From: JABWAN01 sp041918175 | GTDB lineage: Bacteria; Zhuqueibacterota; Zhuqueibacteria; Zhuqueibacterales; Zhuqueibacteraceae | Length of the DNA stretch: 64,000 nucleotides | NCBI GenBank assembly: GCA_041918175.1 | Contig: JAYRWE010000105.1 | Coordinates: forward strand, 1-64,000 | Reading direction: 5' to 3' | Program-made: the position numbers and the translations under genes | In this document: positions 9,146 to 17,411 of the stretch, in pieces | Numbering within the stretch: the stretch's first letter is position 1 | Layout of the letters: each line of letters opens with the position of its first letter | The notes under the pieces: generated by a model | Seen by the model: the letters and a program-made list of their open reading frames with translations, nothing else | Databases searched by the model: none | What the model was told of the DNA's origin: nothing

Positions 9146-10353
9146 CCGCAACTCCCAAACTCTGTTTCGTCATCATGCCGTTCAGCAAAGAGCGGAAGGA
9201 AGTATTCACATATGGCATCGCGCCGGCTTGCAAGCAAGCGGGATTCGAAGCCGTGCGCGTGGATCAGTTGAAGGGCCACTTCAATATCAATCGTAAAATC
9301 ATCGAGCATTTGTTTCGCAGCGACGTCGTGATCGCGGAGATCACAGACCAGAACCCGAATGTGTTTTATGAAATGGGCGTGGCGCATAGCCTCGGCAACA
9401 AAACCATTATGATCGCGCAAAGCGCCAAAGACCTTCCCTTTGACATCAATAACTACCGCTGTTTAATCTACGAGCAATCCGTTGAAGGCCTGCAGCATTT
9501 GCAGGCGCAGATTATCGAGTCGTTGCAAGAGTTGGAGAAGTGGAGCCGTAGCCCGAGCAACCCGGTGCAAGATTTCAAGCCGGAAGAAACGTTTATAACC
9601 AATGCCATTGCCGAGAACCTGCGCCGCCAACTGAACGAGGCCGAGCAGCAACTGCGCGAGAAAGAGACGTTGCTCAAAAGCGCCATTGCCCCGAGCCAAT
9701 GGCAAAAGCTGCAAGCCGAGCATCAACGCGCACAAAACGAGTTGAAGAACACAGAGCAAGCGGCTGCGCAAAAGGCCGTGGAGATTGCGGCCTTGCAAAA
9801 AGAAGTGGAGCGGCTGCGCGCGCTTGTGCCTTCGCCCAAACCGGCACAAGCTCGCCAACCCACTCTCAAGCTGCGCGTTGAGCCGAAGGATAAGCTGTCG
9901 GAAGAAGACGTGAAGCAGATGCTTCGAGATAAAAATTTTTATGACCGCGATTATAATTCGAATGGCAAGGGCATTCAGCACCAATATGAACGAGCCGAGC
10001 ACGGCGGTGAGAAGTTGGTCGTCGATCATGCCACGGGTTTGACCTGGCAACAAGCGGGCTCCGCCCAAAACATCACATTTGAGCAAGCCGAGAAATACGT
10101 TCGCGATTTGAATCAAAAGCGTTTTGCCGGTTATGAGGATTGGCGTTTGCCCACTTTGGAGGAGGCAATGTCTTTAATGGAGCGCGAAACGAAGAACGGT
10201 GATTTGTATATCGCACCGGAGTTTGATAAGGCGCAGCGCTGGATTTGGACCGCGGATCAGGCAGGCACGGGGCGGGCGTGGGTGGTCGATTTCCTTGGTG
10301 GTTGCTCCCTCACTGACGTTGGCAGCTACAAGCACGTTCGTGCTGTGCGCTGA
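9142..10353 (+). CDS. DGR target protein 2: deoxyribosyltransferase/TIR-like domain, coiled coil, DUF1566 variable tail
   Basis: 403 residues; its ATG overlaps the RT stop (ATGA), so it is translationally coupled to the RT. Residues 1-130 (KLCFVIMPFSKERKEVF, then FRSDVVIAEITDQNPNVFYE and MGVAHSLGNKTIMIAQ) match the nucleoside 2-deoxyribosyltransferase-like/TIR-like nucleotide-binding fold. NPNVFYE carries the family's conserved acidic residue. Residues about 150-240 are a charged coiled coil. SEEDVKQMLRDKNFYDRDYN leads into DUF1566 (FAGYEDWRLPTLEEAMSLME) and the VR2 tail ending KHVRAVR. No signal peptide is seen, so it should be cytoplasmic. The layout suggests a sensor-effector: ligand binding by the diversified tail gating an N-terminal enzyme that acts on nucleotides. 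That role is inference. Confidence 0.85.
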   Translation: MTATPKLCFVIMPFSKERKEVFTYGIAPACKQAGFEAVRVDQLKGHFNINRKIIEHLFRSDVVIAEITDQNPNVFYEMGVAHSLGNKTIMIAQSAKDLPFDINNYRCLIYEQSVEGLQHLQAQIIESLQELEKWSRSPSNPVQDFKPEETFITNAIAENLRRQLNEAEQQLREKETLLKSAIAPSQWQKLQAEHQRAQNELKNTEQAAAQKAVEIAALQKEVERLRALVPSPKPAQARQPTLKLRVEPKDKLSEEDVKQMLRDKNFYDRDYNSNGKGIQHQYERAEHGGEKLVVDHATGLTWQQAGSAQNITFEQAEKYVRDLNQKRFAGYEDWRLPTLEEAMSLMERETKNGDLYIAPEFDKAQRWIWTADQAGTGRAWVVDFLGGCSLTDVGSYKHVRAVR

Positions 10354-10362
10354 GGACAATCG
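10262..10362 (+). repeat. DGR variable repeat 2 (VR2)
   Basis: Aligns to the TR at 7547-7650 with a single 3-base deletion: AACAAT in the TR corresponds to CTT. Apart from the deletion, the ten clear substitutions in the core are all at TR adenines (AAT to GAT, AAT to GGT, AAC to TCC, CAC to CTC, AAT to ACT, AAC to AGC, AAC to TAC, AAA to AAG). It encodes the C-terminal tail of target 2. Confidence 0.94.
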
Positions 10363-10472
10363 ACTCTTTGAGCCTTTTTCTTTTTTGGCTCTTAATCTTT
10401 GGCTGTTGCTTTGGCTTATGATGTAGCTTTTGCAGAGCGAGCGCTAGCGAGCGGCTAGAAAAATTTTTTAGA
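10354..10472 (+). promoter_or_regulatory. IMH-like block and hairpin downstream of VR2
   Basis: Near copy of the block after VR1: GAGGACAATCGACTCTTTGAG, a T-rich run, TTAATCTTTGGCTGT, a stretch of differing sequence, then the identical GAGCGAGCGCTAGCGAGCGG segment. The hairpin stem is CTAGC (10444-10448) with GCTAG (10454-10458), followed by AAAAATTTTTT. Only the spacer between the T-rich part and the hairpin differs in length and sequence, so the two ends appear to be what is under selection. Confidence 0.7.
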
Positions 10473-10570
10473 AATGTCGTGCGCAAGGCCAACGAGGCAG
10501 AATCAAAATTCTATTACCTGAATTTTGCATGTGGTAGCCATCAGGCAGAAGCTAAAGACGAGCCACACAC

Positions 10571-10767
10571 GACTCCGCTAGGAGTGAGATGTTTATAGAA
10601 AGAAAGTTCGGCTCATGGATGTTCCAGAACTCCGAAGGAGTGGCATGTAGATTTCGTTGAATTGGCGCAGGCTTCACGGTGAAAATCAAACATGTCACTC
10701 CTAACGGAGTTTTGGAGATCTGGTGCGATTCTGTACTAGAAACATCGCACTCCTAGCGGAGTTAAAA
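10571..10767. repeat. Array of short CTCCG-TAGGAG palindromes after target 2
   Basis: Four units like those at 6620-6830: GACTCCGCTAGGAGTGAGAT with GTTTATAG, AACTCCGAAGGAGTGGCATG, and two inverted (CACTCCTAACGGAGTTTTG and CACTCCTAGCGGAGTTAA). The 10354-11175 interval holds the IMH block, this array and the MITE-like element, and no gene that I can see. Confidence 0.65.
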
Positions 10768-10878
10768 GCGTGCCTCTTGTGCAAATTTTTTTTGCCCCAC
10801 CCAATACGTGGATTGGCATCGCGATCAACCCCTTGCCCATCGCGGCTCTGATCATCCTCCATGTAAAATTCAGGTACT

Positions 10879-11034
10879 ACCTGAATTTTGCACTCGTGAT
10901 GCTGCCCACCTCCGCCTGATGCTGTAAGCATCAGGCTAAAAGGTGGAAACCCCGCAAGCGGGGTTCATACCCACTGGGCGACAGCCCCGTTCACGGGGCT
11001 TGCATCTCCTTGCCTTATGCTTCAGCATCAGGCT
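10879..11034. repeat. Dispersed MITE-like element, copy 2 (reverse orientation, right end degraded)
   Basis: Begins with the terminal repeat ACCTGAATTTTGCAC and runs through the same hairpin modules as the 36408-36597 copy, read in reverse. Identity is high through CATCAGGCTAAAAGGTGGAA and the CCCCGCAAGCGGGG and CCCCGTTCACGGGG hairpins. The far terminal repeat is not found. An inverted TAAAATTCAGGTA piece (10863-10876) abuts the left end, making an almost perfect palindrome across the boundary. Confidence 0.75.
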
Positions 11035-11175
11035 TCTTCGGCAGCTACCGAAACGATCTGCATGATTAACGATGAATGGTGAATTCTTTTTACGGACGCG
11101 ATCATTTTTTTCAAGCAACACAAGCCCACTTGCTTTGCCGAGTTCAAAACCAACCTCTCTCCTCACTCAACCCTC

Positions 11176-12861
11176 ATGCTCACCCGACGCAGCTTTCTAA
11201 AACAAGCAACCGCAGCGCTGCTCTTGCCGAAGCTCATGCGTTATGGCAATGAGTTGGCCGCGGATATAGTTATTGCCGGCGGGGGATTTGGCGGTGTGGC
11301 CGCGGCGCTTGCGGCATTGCGCAATGGCAGCCGCGTCATCATGACCGAAGCCACCGATTGGATCGGCGGGCAAGTCACTGCGCAGGCCGTGCCGCTCGAT
11401 GAGCATCCGTGGATTGAATCGTTTGGTTGCACACGTTCGTATCGCGCGTATCGCAATGCCGTGCGCGCCTATTATCGCGAGCACTTTCCGCTCACCGAGG
11501 CGGCGCGCGCGAATGTGCATCTCAATCCCGGCAATGCCGCGGTGACGCGCTTGGCGCATGAGCCGCGTGTTGCGCTTGCAGTGTTGGAGGCCATGCTCGC
11601 GCCGTATGTTGCAAGCGGGCAGCTTATTTTGTTGCTCCAGCATAAAGCGCTCGCTGCGGAAGTTGACGGCGACTCTGTGCGTGCGCTGCGCATGAAAAGT
11701 TTGCAAACCGGAGCGGAGCGCGTGCTCATTGCGAAATATTTTCTCGACGCCACGGAGCTTGGCGATTTGTTGCCGCTCACACGCACGGAGTATGTCACCG
11801 GCTTTGAATCCCAAAAAGAAACCGGCGAGCCGCACGCGCCGCAAACCGCGCAGCCTTTGAACATGCAAGCATGCACGTGGTGCTTTGCGATGGAGCATCG
11901 CGCCGGGGAAGACCACACGATTGCAAAACCGGAAGAGTATGCGTTTTGGCGTGACTATGTGCCGCAACTCAAGCCCGCGTGGCCGGGCAAGTTACTCGCG
12001 TTGGCGCATTCGAATCCGCAAACGCTGCAGCCGCTCGCGCTCGGGTTTGATCCGGAGCGCGAAGAAGTTGCGCCGGGCCAACTCAACCTCATGAGCTATC
12101 GCCGCATTTTTGATCGAAAGAATTTTTTGACGAATGCCTTTGCGCGGGAGGTGACCATCGTGAATTGGCCGATGAACGATTATTTCCTCGGGCCGTTGTA
12201 TGAAGTGCCGGAGGCCGAGGCGCAACGGCATCATGCACGCGCGGGGCAACTGAGCTTGGCGTTGCTCTATTGGCTGCAAACCGAAGCGCCGCGCGCGGAC
12301 GGCAAACAAGGCTGGCCGGGCTTGCGCTTGCGGCCGGATGTTGTGGGCACGGAAGACGGCTTGGCAAAAGCGGTCTACGTGCGCGAGTCGCGCCGCATTC
12401 GCGCGGAGTTCACGGTGCGCGAGCAACACGTGGGCACGCAGGCGCGCATGCAATTGCTCGGCAAGAAAGCGGAGGAAGTGAGCGCGGAAATTTTCAAAGA
12501 CACGGTGGGCGTCGGCTCTTATCGCATTGATCTGCACATGAGCACGGGCGGGGACAATTATATCGACATCAGTTCGTTGCCGTTTCAAATTCCGCTCGGC
12601 GCGCTCTTGCCGCAGCGCATGGAAAATTTGCTGCCCGCGTGCAAAAATATCGGCACGACGCATATCACCAACGGCTGCTATCGTTTGCATCCGGTGGAAT
12701 GGAATATCGGCGAGGCCGCGGGCCTGCTCGCCGCGCAAGCGTTGCAAACCGGTCAAACGCCGCGTCGTATCCGCAATCAGGAAAAGTTGTTGGCGGATTT
12801 TCAAACGAAGCTGCGGCAACAAGGCTTTGAATTGGAATGGCCGAAGGTGAGCGCAAGATAG
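11176..12861 (+). CDS. Tat-exported FAD-dependent oxidoreductase
   Basis: 561 residues. The N-terminus TRRSFLKQATAALLLPKL is a twin-arginine signal, so the folded cofactor-loaded enzyme is probably exported. A dinucleotide-binding motif follows (DIVIAGGGFGGVAAALAA, about residues 29-46), with TEATDWIGGQVTAQ downstream, matching the FAD_oxidored family of secreted flavoenzymes common near polysaccharide utilisation genes. The C-terminal NIGTTHITNGCYRLHPVEWN and GEAAGLLAA complete the flavin-binding fold. The substrate is unknown. There is no operon partner; it stands between repeat arrays and a toxin-antitoxin pair. Confidence 0.82.
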   Translation: MLTRRSFLKQATAALLLPKLMRYGNELAADIVIAGGGFGGVAAALAALRNGSRVIMTEATDWIGGQVTAQAVPLDEHPWIESFGCTRSYRAYRNAVRAYYREHFPLTEAARANVHLNPGNAAVTRLAHEPRVALAVLEAMLAPYVASGQLILLLQHKALAAEVDGDSVRALRMKSLQTGAERVLIAKYFLDATELGDLLPLTRTEYVTGFESQKETGEPHAPQTAQPLNMQACTWCFAMEHRAGEDHTIAKPEEYAFWRDYVPQLKPAWPGKLLALAHSNPQTLQPLALGFDPEREEVAPGQLNLMSYRRIFDRKNFLTNAFAREVTIVNWPMNDYFLGPLYEVPEAEAQRHHARAGQLSLALLYWLQTEAPRADGKQGWPGLRLRPDVVGTEDGLAKAVYVRESRRIRAEFTVREQHVGTQARMQLLGKKAEEVSAEIFKDTVGVGSYRIDLHMSTGGDNYIDISSLPFQIPLGALLPQRMENLLPACKNIGTTHITNGCYRLHPVEWNIGEAAGLLAAQALQTGQTPRRIRNQEKLLADFQTKLRQQGFELEWPKVSAR

Positions 12862-13037
12862 CGCGCTCGCAGCGCTTGCCATCGCGCGATATTTTTGTTA
12901 TCTTGCGCCGTGCAATTCGTGATGTATTGCCAATTTTTTTTGCGGGAAAAAGGCTTTGAGAGTGTCGCGGCAAATGTGTATCATTTTCCGTGAGGGCGAA
13001 TGCTCTTCACCCTTTTCTCTAACGTGAGATCGCTTCC

Positions 13038-13172
13038 ATGTTCAGCGTCGGCGAGCAGGGCATTCCTGTGGAAGTGAAATACCGTTTGCGCAGCACGTCG
13101 GAAGAAGCGCGCGGGCAACGGTTTGATGCCGCGTTGCGAGAATTGCCGAAGCGATTGCTTGATTCACAGTAA
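13038..13172 (+). CDS. Small unrecognised ORF
   Basis: 44 residues (MFSVGEQGIPVEVKYRLRST, ending LPKRLLDSQ), polar and charged, with no signal peptide. It ends 23 bases before the antitoxin start, so it could be co-transcribed with the toxin-antitoxin pair or be a remnant of a larger gene. The rest of 12862-13195 shows no gene. Confidence 0.3.
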   Translation: MFSVGEQGIPVEVKYRLRSTSEEARGQRFDAALRELPKRLLDSQ

Positions 13173-13195
13173 GCTAATTATAGGAGAAGCGCGAT

Positions 13196-13378
13196 ATGCA
13201 GACTAAAGAAAAGACTCTGGAACTTATTCAAAATCTCCCCGACTCGTGCTCCTTCGATGATGTGATGGAGGCGCTGTGGGTGCAACGAAAAATTTTTATT
13301 GCGCAAGAACAAATCAAAGCCGGCAAGGGCATTTCGCATGAAGAAGCGAAAAGACGTTTGGAGAAATGGTTAAGATAA
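13196..13378 (+). CDS. Putative antitoxin of a ParE/RelE-type module
   Basis: 60 residues, helical and charged (MQTKEKTLELIQNLPDSCSF, DDVMEALWVQRKI, then GKGISHEEAKRRLEKWLR). A strong AGGAG at 13182-13186 precedes the ATG. Its 3' end overlaps the toxin start by 13 bases, the usual arrangement of these modules. The function is assigned mainly from the neighbour; the C-terminal ISHEEAKRRLEKW motif is typical of antitoxins paired with ParE-like toxins. Confidence 0.7.
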   Translation: MQTKEKTLELIQNLPDSCSFDDVMEALWVQRKIFIAQEQIKAGKGISHEEAKRRLEKWLR

Positions 13379-13656
13379 TTTGGTCGCCCGAAAGCCTAGC
13401 GGATTTGGAAAGCATCGCCGAATATATCGCGCGCGACTCTCCGTATTATGCCAAGCTCGTGGTGGAAAAAATCATCGCCGCCGTGGAGCTGTTGGCGCTA
13501 TTTCCCCTGCAAGGAAGAAGGGTGCCGGAGGCATACGACGATAATGTTCGCGAAATCTTCTACAAGCGCTATCGCATCATCTATGAAACCAAGAGCGATT
13601 ATCTTGAAATTTTAACCGTCATTCACGGCAGCCGCTTGTTGCACTGGCCACTCTGA
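13366..13656 (+). CDS. ParE/RelE-superfamily toxin
   Basis: 96 residues of the plasmid-stabilisation toxin family. It starts MVKIIWSPESLADLESIAEY, has the helix pair with YYAKLVVEKI, the central FPLQGRRVPE, and the C-terminal VREIFYKRYRIIYE and LTVIHGSRLL strands. ParE members poison gyrase and RelE members cleave ribosome-bound mRNA; the sequence looks closer to ParE, but the target is not provable here. Start overlap with the antitoxin implies coupled translation. Confidence 0.85.
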   Translation: MVKIIWSPESLADLESIAEYIARDSPYYAKLVVEKIIAAVELLALFPLQGRRVPEAYDDNVREIFYKRYRIIYETKSDYLEILTVIHGSRLLHWPL

Positions 13657-13851
13657 TTTGCTTTCGAGACCACTAAATAAAGCGCTTGCCAACATTCGCC
13701 TTTGTTCTTATTTGATTCGTGGCAGTATTCAATTCAAGGAAAGAAGTATCAACCGCAACGGAGTGCAGCGCAGGCATCTTACCTGATCTTGAGATGGCGA
13801 CGCTGCACCTTACCTCAGTGAAGGATTATCAACCTCAACGGGAGGAGCTTT

Positions 13852-15327
13852 ATGCAACGACTCATGGTTGTGTCGGCGTTTGTGCTCGGTTTGCTGCTCG
13901 TGAACTCGGCGCAAGCACAAGCGCAAGACGAGCAATTGTACCAACAAATTTTCGGCAAGGTGCAAGAAAAGATCGGCCAAGCGCGTACCGTGCAAGCGGA
14001 TATTCTTTCGCCGGACGTGTTCGCGCGCGCGTTCAAAAAGTATAACGAAGCGCGCGACGATTTTAAGCGCGGCCGCTCGCTCAACGAGATCAACACCAAG
14101 CTGCGCGAAGTTTCCACGGACTTGGACGCGGCGGTGAATACCGCGAAAGTCGGCAAGGTGGAATTGGAAGGCGCGCTCAAAGCGCGGAATGACGCGCTCG
14201 ATAGCAATGCGCCGCAATATGCGCAGGAAAGTTATGCCACCGCGGATCGTTTTTTTCTCGAGGCCGCGCGCAAGTTTGAAAGCGGCGACCGCATCGGCGC
14301 GAAGAAGAGAGCGGAAGAGGCCGAGCGCGTGTTTCGCGAAGCCGAGCTGCAGGCGATTAAAGGCAGTGTGATCGGCGAAGTGCGCAATCGAATCATCAAA
14401 GCGCGCGAAGTGAAAGTTGACCGGCTCGCGCCGCTCACGTTTGGCAAAGCCGAAGCGTTGCTCGCGGAGGCCGAGAAAACTTTGAACTCGGATCGTTACG
14501 CCGCGGGCACGGCGCGTGAAAAAGCCGAGGCCGCGGAATATGAAATCAAACATGCCACACAACTTGCGGAGCAGATCCAGCGCGTGAAGCTCGATGAGCG
14601 GCAATGGGAAAAAATGCTTCTCGAGCAGCAAAACCAAATCGCCAGCATCTCCAAAGAGCTTGACTTCAATCCGCAATTTTTAGAGGGCACAGATAAGCCG
14701 GTGAATGACATTCGTCAAGCCATCAAATCACTGCGCGAAGAGCGGCGCAGTTTAAGCGCGGAAGTGAGCAAGATGAGCACGCGCATGGAAGATTTGAGCC
14801 GCGAGTTGAACAACATTCGCGAAGCGCAAGTCGGGCTCGAATCGCAGCTTGAGAAAGAGAAACGCAAGCAGCAGGAATTGCAGGCCGAGCGCCAACGCCG
14901 CGAGGAGCGGCAGAAAGCGTTGCTCGCGACGTTCGAGCCGACGGAAGCGAAAATTTTGCAGGAGAGTGAAAATCTCTATCGCATTCGCATGCTGGCGTTG
15001 ACCTTCCCTTCGGGCAAAGCCGTGATTCAGCCGCAATATTTTTCGCTGCTCACCAAGCTGCAGCGCGCGATTCGCATTTACCCCAACGCTGCGATTTCGA
15101 TTGAGGGCCACACCGACGGCCTCGGCAATGACAGCAATAATCAAAGAATTTCCACCGAACGCGCGATTGCCATTCAACAATACTTGCTCGCGAACATGAA
15201 CCTCGCGCCGGAGCAAGTGCAGGCCGTGGGCTATGGCGAGAGTGCGCCGATTGCGAGCAACGAAACCGAAGAAGGCCGCGCGCAAAATCGCCGCATCGAG
15301 GTTGTGCTGGCGATTCCGGCGCAATAG
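13852..15327 (+). CDS. OmpA-family outer-membrane protein with long coiled coil
   Basis: 491 residues. There is a signal peptide (about 1-24, ending SAQAQA), a helical and coiled-coil middle (about 40-380, rich in E, K, R and A), and a C-terminal OmpA peptidoglycan-binding domain (about 375-490). That domain has SIEGHTDGLGNDSNN, QRISTERAIAIQQYLL, VQAVGYGESAPIASN and GRAQNRRIEVVL. It should tether the outer membrane or an envelope complex to peptidoglycan. A GGGAGGAG at 13840-13847 sets the start. There is no beta-barrel domain, so it is a periplasmic spacer-type OmpA protein. Confidence 0.88.
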   Translation: MQRLMVVSAFVLGLLLVNSAQAQAQDEQLYQQIFGKVQEKIGQARTVQADILSPDVFARAFKKYNEARDDFKRGRSLNEINTKLREVSTDLDAAVNTAKVGKVELEGALKARNDALDSNAPQYAQESYATADRFFLEAARKFESGDRIGAKKRAEEAERVFREAELQAIKGSVIGEVRNRIIKAREVKVDRLAPLTFGKAEALLAEAEKTLNSDRYAAGTAREKAEAAEYEIKHATQLAEQIQRVKLDERQWEKMLLEQQNQIASISKELDFNPQFLEGTDKPVNDIRQAIKSLREERRSLSAEVSKMSTRMEDLSRELNNIREAQVGLESQLEKEKRKQQELQAERQRREERQKALLATFEPTEAKILQESENLYRIRMLALTFPSGKAVIQPQYFSLLTKLQRAIRIYPNAAISIEGHTDGLGNDSNNQRISTERAIAIQQYLLANMNLAPEQVQAVGYGESAPIASNETEEGRAQNRRIEVVLAIPAQ

Positions 15328-15481
15328 CTCATACCAGTATCCCCGAAAACAGCGAAGACAGAAAAATGAGAGGACAGAAATATTGAGCCTGCTGGCCACT
15401 CTCCATGCAGCCTTATTTTTCTGTCTTTCATTTTTCTGTCATCGGCCTTTCATCAAACCTTTTCAATCTCATTGTCATGCA

Positions 15482-16342
15482 ATGTTGCCATTGTTGATCG
15501 ATTCGGTCGATGCAATGCAGGAGGCTTGCCTTGTGCTTCGCGCGCAGGGCAAACGCATCGGCTTTGTGCCCACGATGGGTTATTTGCACGAGGGCCATTT
15601 GAGTTTGATGCGTTTGCTCCGACCGCGCTGCGATGTGCTCGTGACGAGCATCTTCGTCAATCCTATTCAGTTTGGCGTGAATGAAGATCTCGCGCGCTAT
15701 CCGCGCGATTTGCAGCGCGATATGCAGCTCTGCGCCCAAGCTGAGTGTGACATGGTCTTTCATCCCCCCGCGGAAGAAATCTACCCGGAAAATTTTCGCA
15801 CGCATATTGAAGTGAGCGAGTTGACGGAAAATCTCTGCGGCCCGTTTCGTCCGGGGCATTTTCGCGGCGTGACGACCGTGGTCGGCTTGCTCTTCAATAT
15901 CGTGCAGCCGCAGCTTGCGGCGTTTGGGCAGAAAGACGCGCAACAAGCGCTCGTGCTCGAACGCATGGTGCGCGATCTGCGCATGCCGATTGAAATCGTG
16001 ATCGGCCCAACGCTGCGCGAGCCGGACGGCTTGGCGATGAGCTCGCGCAATGTTTATCTCCAACCGGAAGAGCGCAAACAAGCCGCGGCGCTTTATCGCG
16101 CGCTGCAACTCGCGGAGCAGATGATCGCAAACGGCGCGCGCGGCGCGAACGACGTCGTCGCCGCCATGACGGATTTGATTACGCGTGAAGTCGCCGCGCC
16201 GGTGATCGAGTATATCGCCGTGGTTGATCGCGAGCGGCTGCATCCGCTGGAAGAGTTGCGCGGAAAGTTTGTCATTGCGCTCGCCATGCGTATCGGCAAG
16301 ACGCGATTGATTGATAATATGTTTTTCGAAGTGAAAGAATGA
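15482..16342 (+). CDS. panC: Pantothenate synthetase
   Basis: 286 residues. It condenses pantoate and beta-alanine with ATP to pantothenate in the cytoplasm. Motifs: FVPTMGYLHEGHLSLMR with the HxGH nucleotide-binding site (about residue 34), SIFVNPIQFGVNEDLARYPR, FRPGHFRGVTTVV, FGQKDAQQALVLERMVRDL and the KMSKS-like GLAMSSRNVYL. Length is normal for the family. The in-frame ORF is open much further upstream, but only from the ATG at 15482 does family-like sequence begin. No panB or panD is adjacent. Confidence 0.95.
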   Translation: MLPLLIDSVDAMQEACLVLRAQGKRIGFVPTMGYLHEGHLSLMRLLRPRCDVLVTSIFVNPIQFGVNEDLARYPRDLQRDMQLCAQAECDMVFHPPAEEIYPENFRTHIEVSELTENLCGPFRPGHFRGVTTVVGLLFNIVQPQLAAFGQKDAQQALVLERMVRDLRMPIEIVIGPTLREPDGLAMSSRNVYLQPEERKQAAALYRALQLAEQMIANGARGANDVVAAMTDLITREVAAPVIEYIAVVDRERLHPLEELRGKFVIALAMRIGKTRLIDNMFFEVKE

Positions 16343-16349
16343 AAAACTG

Positions 16350-16418
16350 TTTGTAGTGATGGCCTTTAGGCATTTCGCTTCAATTTGCACCAAACGCCTG
16401 AAGGCGTTACTACGAGCG
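16350..16418. repeat. Dispersed inverted palindrome pair (GTAGTGATGGCC ... GGCGTTACTACG)
   Basis: Two palindromic units in inverted order with a short spacer, between panC and glk. The right half AACGCCTGAAGGCGTTACTACG-type unit is the same as at 18441-18462; the left half is diverged. It probably forms a hairpin after panC. Confidence 0.6.
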
Positions 16419-16433
16419 TATTAGGAAAAACTC

Positions 16434-17411
16434 ATGATCCTCGCAGGCGATGTCGGCGGCACGAAGGCGCGGTTGGCTTTGTATCAATTCAAAGACGGCT
16501 CTTTCGCGCGGCAGCAAACCGAGACTTTCAACAGTGCGGAGTTTTCCGGCGTGGAGGAAGTCGTGCAGACTTTTTTGCGCAAGCACAACGCGCGCGTGTC
16601 GAAAGTGTGCATCGGCATTCCCGCGCCGATTGTTGACGGCAAAGCGCGCCCGGCCAATCTCGCTTGGGAGTTGGATGAGGCGCGTCTCGCAGATATGCTC
16701 GGCAGCAACGCGGTGCGTTTGGTGAATGATCTGGTTGCGACAACTGCGGCCGTTCCGTTTTTGCGGGAAGAAGATTTGATTGTGCTCCATCGCGGCGAGT
16801 TGACGGGCACGGAAAAAATCTATGGCGTGCTCGCGCCGGGCACGGGCTTAGGCGAGGGCTTTCTCATTCGCGGCCCGAATCATAATGAAGTGATTGCTTC
16901 GGAAGGCGGCCACGTGGATTTCGCGCCGACGAATGAAACCGAGATCGCGCTCTTGCAATATTTGCAAGCACAGCATCACCACGTGAGCTATGAGCGTGTA
17001 CTCTCCGGGCCGGGGTTGATCAATATCTACAATTTCTTGAAAGATACTGCGCGCGCAATTGAGCCGGAAGCATTGCGTGCACGCATGCAAACGGACAATC
17101 AAGCTGCGGTGATTTCGAATGCGGCGCTCAATCATGAGTTCGAGATTTGTGTGCGCGCGTTGGATATTTTTATTTCCGTGCTCGGCGCGCAAGCGAGCAA
17201 CATGGTGCTCACGGTGTGGGCCACGGGCGGGATTTATCTCGGCGGCGGCATGCCTCCGAAAATTTTGCCGAAGCTGCGCGACGGCTCCGTTGTCGCTGCT
17301 TATTTGAACAAAGGCCGCTTGACTGGCTTCGTGCAGAAGACGCCGCTGTATGTGATTCGCGATGATCATGCGGCGTTGTTGGGCGCGGCGTATCTGGCTT
17401 CGACGTTATGA
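16434..17411 (+). CDS. glk: Glucokinase
   Basis: 325 residues of the bacterial glucokinase (Glk) family, phosphorylating glucose with ATP in the cytoplasm. The N-terminal phosphate-binding loop is LAGDVGGTKARLALYQ; CIGIPAPIVDGKARPANLAW and VRLVNDLVATT carry the sugar-binding Asn-Asp pair; GTGLGEGFLI and SEGGHVDFAPTNETE are typical Glk motifs, and WATGGIYLGGGMPPK follows. Length is normal. The last four bases overlap the next gene's start (ATGA), so the two form a coupled pair. Confidence 0.93.
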   Translation: MILAGDVGGTKARLALYQFKDGSFARQQTETFNSAEFSGVEEVVQTFLRKHNARVSKVCIGIPAPIVDGKARPANLAWELDEARLADMLGSNAVRLVNDLVATTAAVPFLREEDLIVLHRGELTGTEKIYGVLAPGTGLGEGFLIRGPNHNEVIASEGGHVDFAPTNETEIALLQYLQAQHHHVSYERVLSGPGLINIYNFLKDTARAIEPEALRARMQTDNQAAVISNAALNHEFEICVRALDIFISVLGAQASNMVLTVWATGGIYLGGGMPPKILPKLRDGSVVAAYLNKGRLTGFVQKTPLYVIRDDHAALLGAAYLASTL

